A stretch of 46,014 bases of DNA from Dehalococcoidia bacterium (lineage in GTDB: Bacteria; Chloroflexota; Dehalococcoidia; Lucifugimonadales; Lucifugimonadaceae): NCBI GenBank assembly GCA_002728715.1, contig PBVQ01000028.1:1-46014 (forward strand), in the 5' to 3' direction. The translations under genes and the position numbers were made by a program. Positions 43,407 through 46,014 of this stretch are shown piece after piece (positions within the stretch are counted from its first letter, which is position 1; every line of letters starts with the position of its first letter). The notes under the pieces are model-generated. The model saw only the letters and a program-made list of their open reading frames with translations, ran no database searches and was not told where the DNA came from.

Positions 43407-45401
43407 TTAATAACTTGTATCTATTTTCCTTATCTCTTGAATTTCATCTCTAAGCATTGCTGCTTTTTCAAATTCTAAGTTTTTTGCTGCAGTTCTCATC
43501 TCTTTTTCTAGTAACTTTATATTTTTTGTAATTTCATACTTACTATAATTTTTGCTATTAAATTTACTAGCTATTGATTCATTTTCTTTTTTCTCTGATT
43601 CGTTATTAATCTTTTTGGTGATATCTCTAATTTCTTTTATTATCGACTGTGGTATTATTCCATGTTTTTTATTATGTTCAGATTGTATTTTTCTTCTTCT
43701 GTTAGTTTCATTAATTGCATATTTCATTGATTTTGTAATTTTGTCAGCATACATTATTACCTTGCCATTTACATGTCTTGCTGCTCTACCAATAGTTTGT
43801 ATTAGCGATGTACTAGACCTTAAATATCCTTCTTTATCAGCATCCAGAATTGCCACTGTGGACACTTCTGGAAGATCCAATCCTTCTCGAAGCAAATTAA
43901 TTCCAACTACCACATCGTATACTCCCAATCTCAAATCTCTTAATATCTCAACTCTTTCTATTGTTTGTATTTCTGAATGTAGATAGTGAACTTTTATTTC
44001 TATCTCAGAAAGATATTCCGATAATTCCTCCGCCATTTTTTTAGTTAATGTAGTTACTAATACTCTTTCTTTTTTTTCTATAATTATCCTTATTTCTTCA
44101 ATCAAGTCATCAATTTGATTTATTGTTGGTTTGATAATTATTTCAGGGTCTATAAGGCCTGTAGGTCTTATAATTTGCTCAACTCGCTGGGATTCATTTT
44201 CTTTTTCATATTCTCCTGGAGTTGCAGATACAAAAATAATTTGGTTGATTTTTTCCTCAAATTCTTCAAAAGAAAGAGGTCTGTTGTCTATCGCAGAGGG
44301 CAACCTGAAACCAAAATCTACCAAGGTGCTTTTTCTGGAAAAGTCTCCTTTATACATTCCTCTTATTTGTGGAATAGTAATGTGTGATTCATCTATAAAA
44401 ATCAAAAAATCGTCTGGAAAATAATCCATTAATGTCCATGGAGGGGAACCCTTTGCTCTACGACCTAGTGGTTGAGAATAATTTTCCACTCCTGGGCAAG
44501 TTCCTGTTTCTCTCAACATTTCAAGATCGTAATTTGTTCTTTCGTAGATTCTTTGAGCTTCTATTAATTTATTGTTTTCTTTCAATTCTTTTACTCTTAT
44601 TTCAAGCTCTTGTTCAATATCTTTCAAAGCATCTTTTAGGCTATCTTCAGGTGTAACGAAATGTTTGCCAGGGAAGATGTCTATATTATCTATATAAGAT
44701 AATATTTCACCCGTAATAGGATCTATCTGATAAATTTTTTCTATTTCATCTCCAAAAAATTCTATTCTTATAGATAAATCTTCATATGCTGGCATTATCT
44801 CTAAAGTATCACCAAGAACTCGAAATTTCCCTCTATCCAACTCTATATCGTTTCTTTGGTAATACATGTCAACAAGTTTTCGAATAATTTTCCTCATAGA
44901 TATTTCTTCCCCACACCGTAATGATAAAACTACTGATGCATACTCCTCTGGAGATCCTAGCCCATAAATGCATGAAACACTTGAAACAATTATCGTATCT
45001 TGCCTAGTTAATATAGATCTTGTTGCTGAATGGCGTAATCGATCTATTTCTTCATTCATATCTGATTCTTTTTCAATATAAGTATCTGATCTAGGAATAT
45101 ATGCTTCTGGCTGGTAATAATCATAATAACTAACGAAATATTCGATTGAATTTTCAGGGAAAAAGTCTTCAAATTCAGATGCTAATTGAGCTGCTAGAGT
45201 TTTGTTGTGAGCTATAACTAAAGTTGGTTTTTGTACTTTCTCAATTACCTTAGCCATTGTGAATGTCTTTCCAGATCCTGTGACTCCAAGTAATGTTTGC
45301 TTTTTAACTTTTTTATCTATTCCATCTGCTAAAAAGTTAAATGCGCCTTTTTGATCTCCACGTGGAATGAAATCATCTTTGATTATAAATTTATTTTGCA
45401 T
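43407..45401 (-). CDS. uvrB: Excinuclease ABC subunit B
   Basis: Damage-verification helicase of nucleotide excision repair, acting with UvrA and UvrC. Walker A GVTGSGKT (Lys45) is followed by the beta-hairpin region [21 protein letters not shown], the ATPase box IDESH, and motif [16 protein letters not shown] with QTIGRAARH. The C-terminal UVR domain for UvrC contact is present ([23 protein letters not shown]). At 664 residues it is normal. The ATG is divergent from the dehydrogenase gene at 45463. Confidence 0.97.
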   Translation of the reverse strand: MQNKFIIKDDFIPRGDQKGAFNFLADGIDKKVKKQTLLGVTGSGKTFTMAKVIEKVQKPTLVIAHNKTLAAQLASEFEDFFPENSIEYFVSYYDYYQPEAYIPRSDTYIEKESDMNEEIDRLRHSATRSILTRQDTIIVSSVSCIYGLGSPEEYASVVLSLRCGEEISMRKIIRKLVDMYYQRNDIELDRGKFRVLGDTLEIMPAYEDLSIRIEFFGDEIEKIYQIDPITGEILSYIDNIDIFPGKHFVTPEDSLKDALKDIEQELEIRVKELKENNKLIEAQRIYERTNYDLEMLRETGTCPGVENYSQPLGRRAKGSPPWTLMDYFPDDFLIFIDESHITIPQIRGMYKGDFSRKSTLVDFGFRLPSAIDNRPLSFEEFEEKINQIIFVSATPGEYEKENESQRVEQIIRPTGLIDPEIIIKPTINQIDDLIEEIRIIIEKKERVLVTTLTKKMAEELSEYLSEIEIKVHYLHSEIQTIERVEILRDLRLGVYDVVVGINLLREGLDLPEVSTVAILDADKEGYLRSSTSLIQTIGRAARHVNGKVIMYADKITKSMKYAINETNRRRKIQSEHNKKHGIIPQSIIKEIRDITKKINNESEKKENESIASKFNSKNYSKYEITKNIKLLEKEMRTAAKNLEFEKAAMLRDEIQEIRKIDTSY

Positions 45402-45462
45402 AAATCAATTCTATAGATTAACATGACTAAAAACATTTATTAAATTATATAGGATGATAAGA

Positions 45463-46014
45463 ATGAAAAAAATTAAAGTTATGATTGGAACAGATCATGT
45501 AGGTAAGGAATTTGCTAATAACCTTCGTGGTAAATTTAATAATGTTGAAATCCTAGAAGCATATACTAAAGAAGATATTTATAATTTTATAAATGATGTT
45601 CAAGTATTTTTTGGTTGGCCAGATGATAAAGCCTTTGAAAAAGCAGAAAATTTAAAATGGATAGCTTGTCCAGGTATGGGGATAGACAAGATTGTGATGT
45701 ACGAGAATATAAAAAAATCTAATGTTGTAATAACAAATGCTCCTGGAACTCATATAACCTCTATGGCTGACCATGTGATTGGATCCATTGTTGCTCTTAC
45801 TCATAGATTTATTGAAACTTTCGAAGATAAACAGAAAAAAATATGGGATACTGAAAAATACTCATCTAGAATAACGGAAATATCTAAAAAAACAGTTGGT
45901 ATTTATGGCTTAGGCGCCATAGGGAGAGAGGTTTCTAAAAGGTTAATTGGTTTTGATACAAAAAACTATGCCATAGATCCTAATCCTAAATTTATACCAG
46001 AAAATATTGAAGAA
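45463..46014 (+). CDS. D-2-hydroxyacid dehydrogenase, N-terminal part (window edge)
   Basis: An open frame of 184 codons runs off the right end. It starts at ATG 45463 with AGGAT at 45451 (an ATG at 45454 is less likely). The sequence has the catalytic-domain pattern WIACPGMGIDKI and TNAPGTHITSMADHVIGSIVAL, then the NAD loop KTVGIYGLGAIGREVSKRL with GLGAIG. The catalytic Arg, Glu and His lie beyond the edge. It is a distinct paralogue of the gene at 25925. The substrate cannot be inferred. Confidence 0.88.
   Translation, partial: MKKIKVMIGTDHVGKEFANNLRGKFNNVEILEAYTKEDIYNFINDVQVFFGWPDDKAFEKAENLKWIACPGMGIDKIVMYENIKKSNVVITNAPGTHITSMADHVIGSIVALTHRFIETFEDKQKKIWDTEKYSSRITEISKKTVGIYGLGAIGREVSKRLIGFDTKNYAIDPNPKFIPENIEE

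Overview
The window is AT-rich bacterial DNA carrying about 43 protein genes almost end to end. Gene starts are often TTG, operon spacing is tight (overlaps of 1 to 11 bases are common) and several convergent genes meet or overlap with no space for a terminator. There is no gene-free stretch over 300 bases; the longest is 1482-1756. I see no rRNA, tRNA, CRISPR array, insertion sequence or phage gene. Three enolase-superfamily sugar-acid dehydratases, several SMP-30 lactonases, a sulfatase, several 2-hydroxyacid/6PGDH-type dehydrogenases, a split PntA and a DnaD/DnaC-like replication set suggest a free-living, probably marine heterotroph. A low-GC member of the Chloroflexota such as the SAR202 lineage is my best guess, but this is inference without a marker-gene tree.

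Layout. (1) 3-1481: the end of an unidentified gene and, convergent with it, a galactonate-dehydratase-like enolase. (2) 1757-7026: a BMP-type (nucleoside) ABC importer with lipoprotein, double ATPase and two permeases, followed by a hypoxanthine phosphoribosyltransferase-like gene; GMP reductase (7029-8042) converges on it, giving a purine uptake and salvage block. (3) 8147-12767: an aldo/keto reductase, an MFS transporter broken by one in-frame stop, and an MMPL/RND exporter. (4) 12864-21111: an eight-gene operon with two acid-sugar dehydratases, an MFS transporter, a sulfatase, a cupin, an SMP-30 lactonase and two extended SDRs. It reads as a pathway for a sulfated sugar: desulfation, oxidation to a lactone, hydrolysis, dehydration. 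(5) 21198-24001: proton-translocating transhydrogenase pntB-pntA2-pntA1. (6) 24115-26869: a small A/B-barrel-like protein, a gluconokinase-like FGGY kinase and a D-2-hydroxyacid dehydrogenase.

(7) 26871-33790, minus strand: a carbohydrate operon reading SMP-30, SMP-30, rpiB, tal, pgi, a DUF2090-like protein, gnd and a small unknown. With the neighbouring kinase it could run gluconolactone to gluconate to 6-phosphogluconate to the pentose-phosphate pool. (8) 33835-35792: a ceramidase-like protein without the usual zinc-binding histidines, and a creatininase-family hydrolase. (9) 35798-40024, minus strand: replication genes dnaB, a DnaD-domain gene and a helicase loader with two AAA+ domains in tandem, with ribosomal protein bL9 (rplI) upstream. 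(10) 40186-46014: a SelA-like PLP enzyme, a frameshifted 6PGDH-like/DUF1932 gene, an Mrp/ApbC ATPase with a DUF59 partner, uvrB, and the start of another D-2-hydroxyacid dehydrogenase cut by the window end.

The most unusual items are the tandem AAA+ helicase loader inside a nested dnaB-dnaD-loader arrangement, the sulfatase/lactonase/dehydratase operon with a catalytically degenerate SDR, the zinc-site-less ceramidase homologue, the Mrp protein without its C-terminal CxxC, and two genes each broken by a single point lesion.
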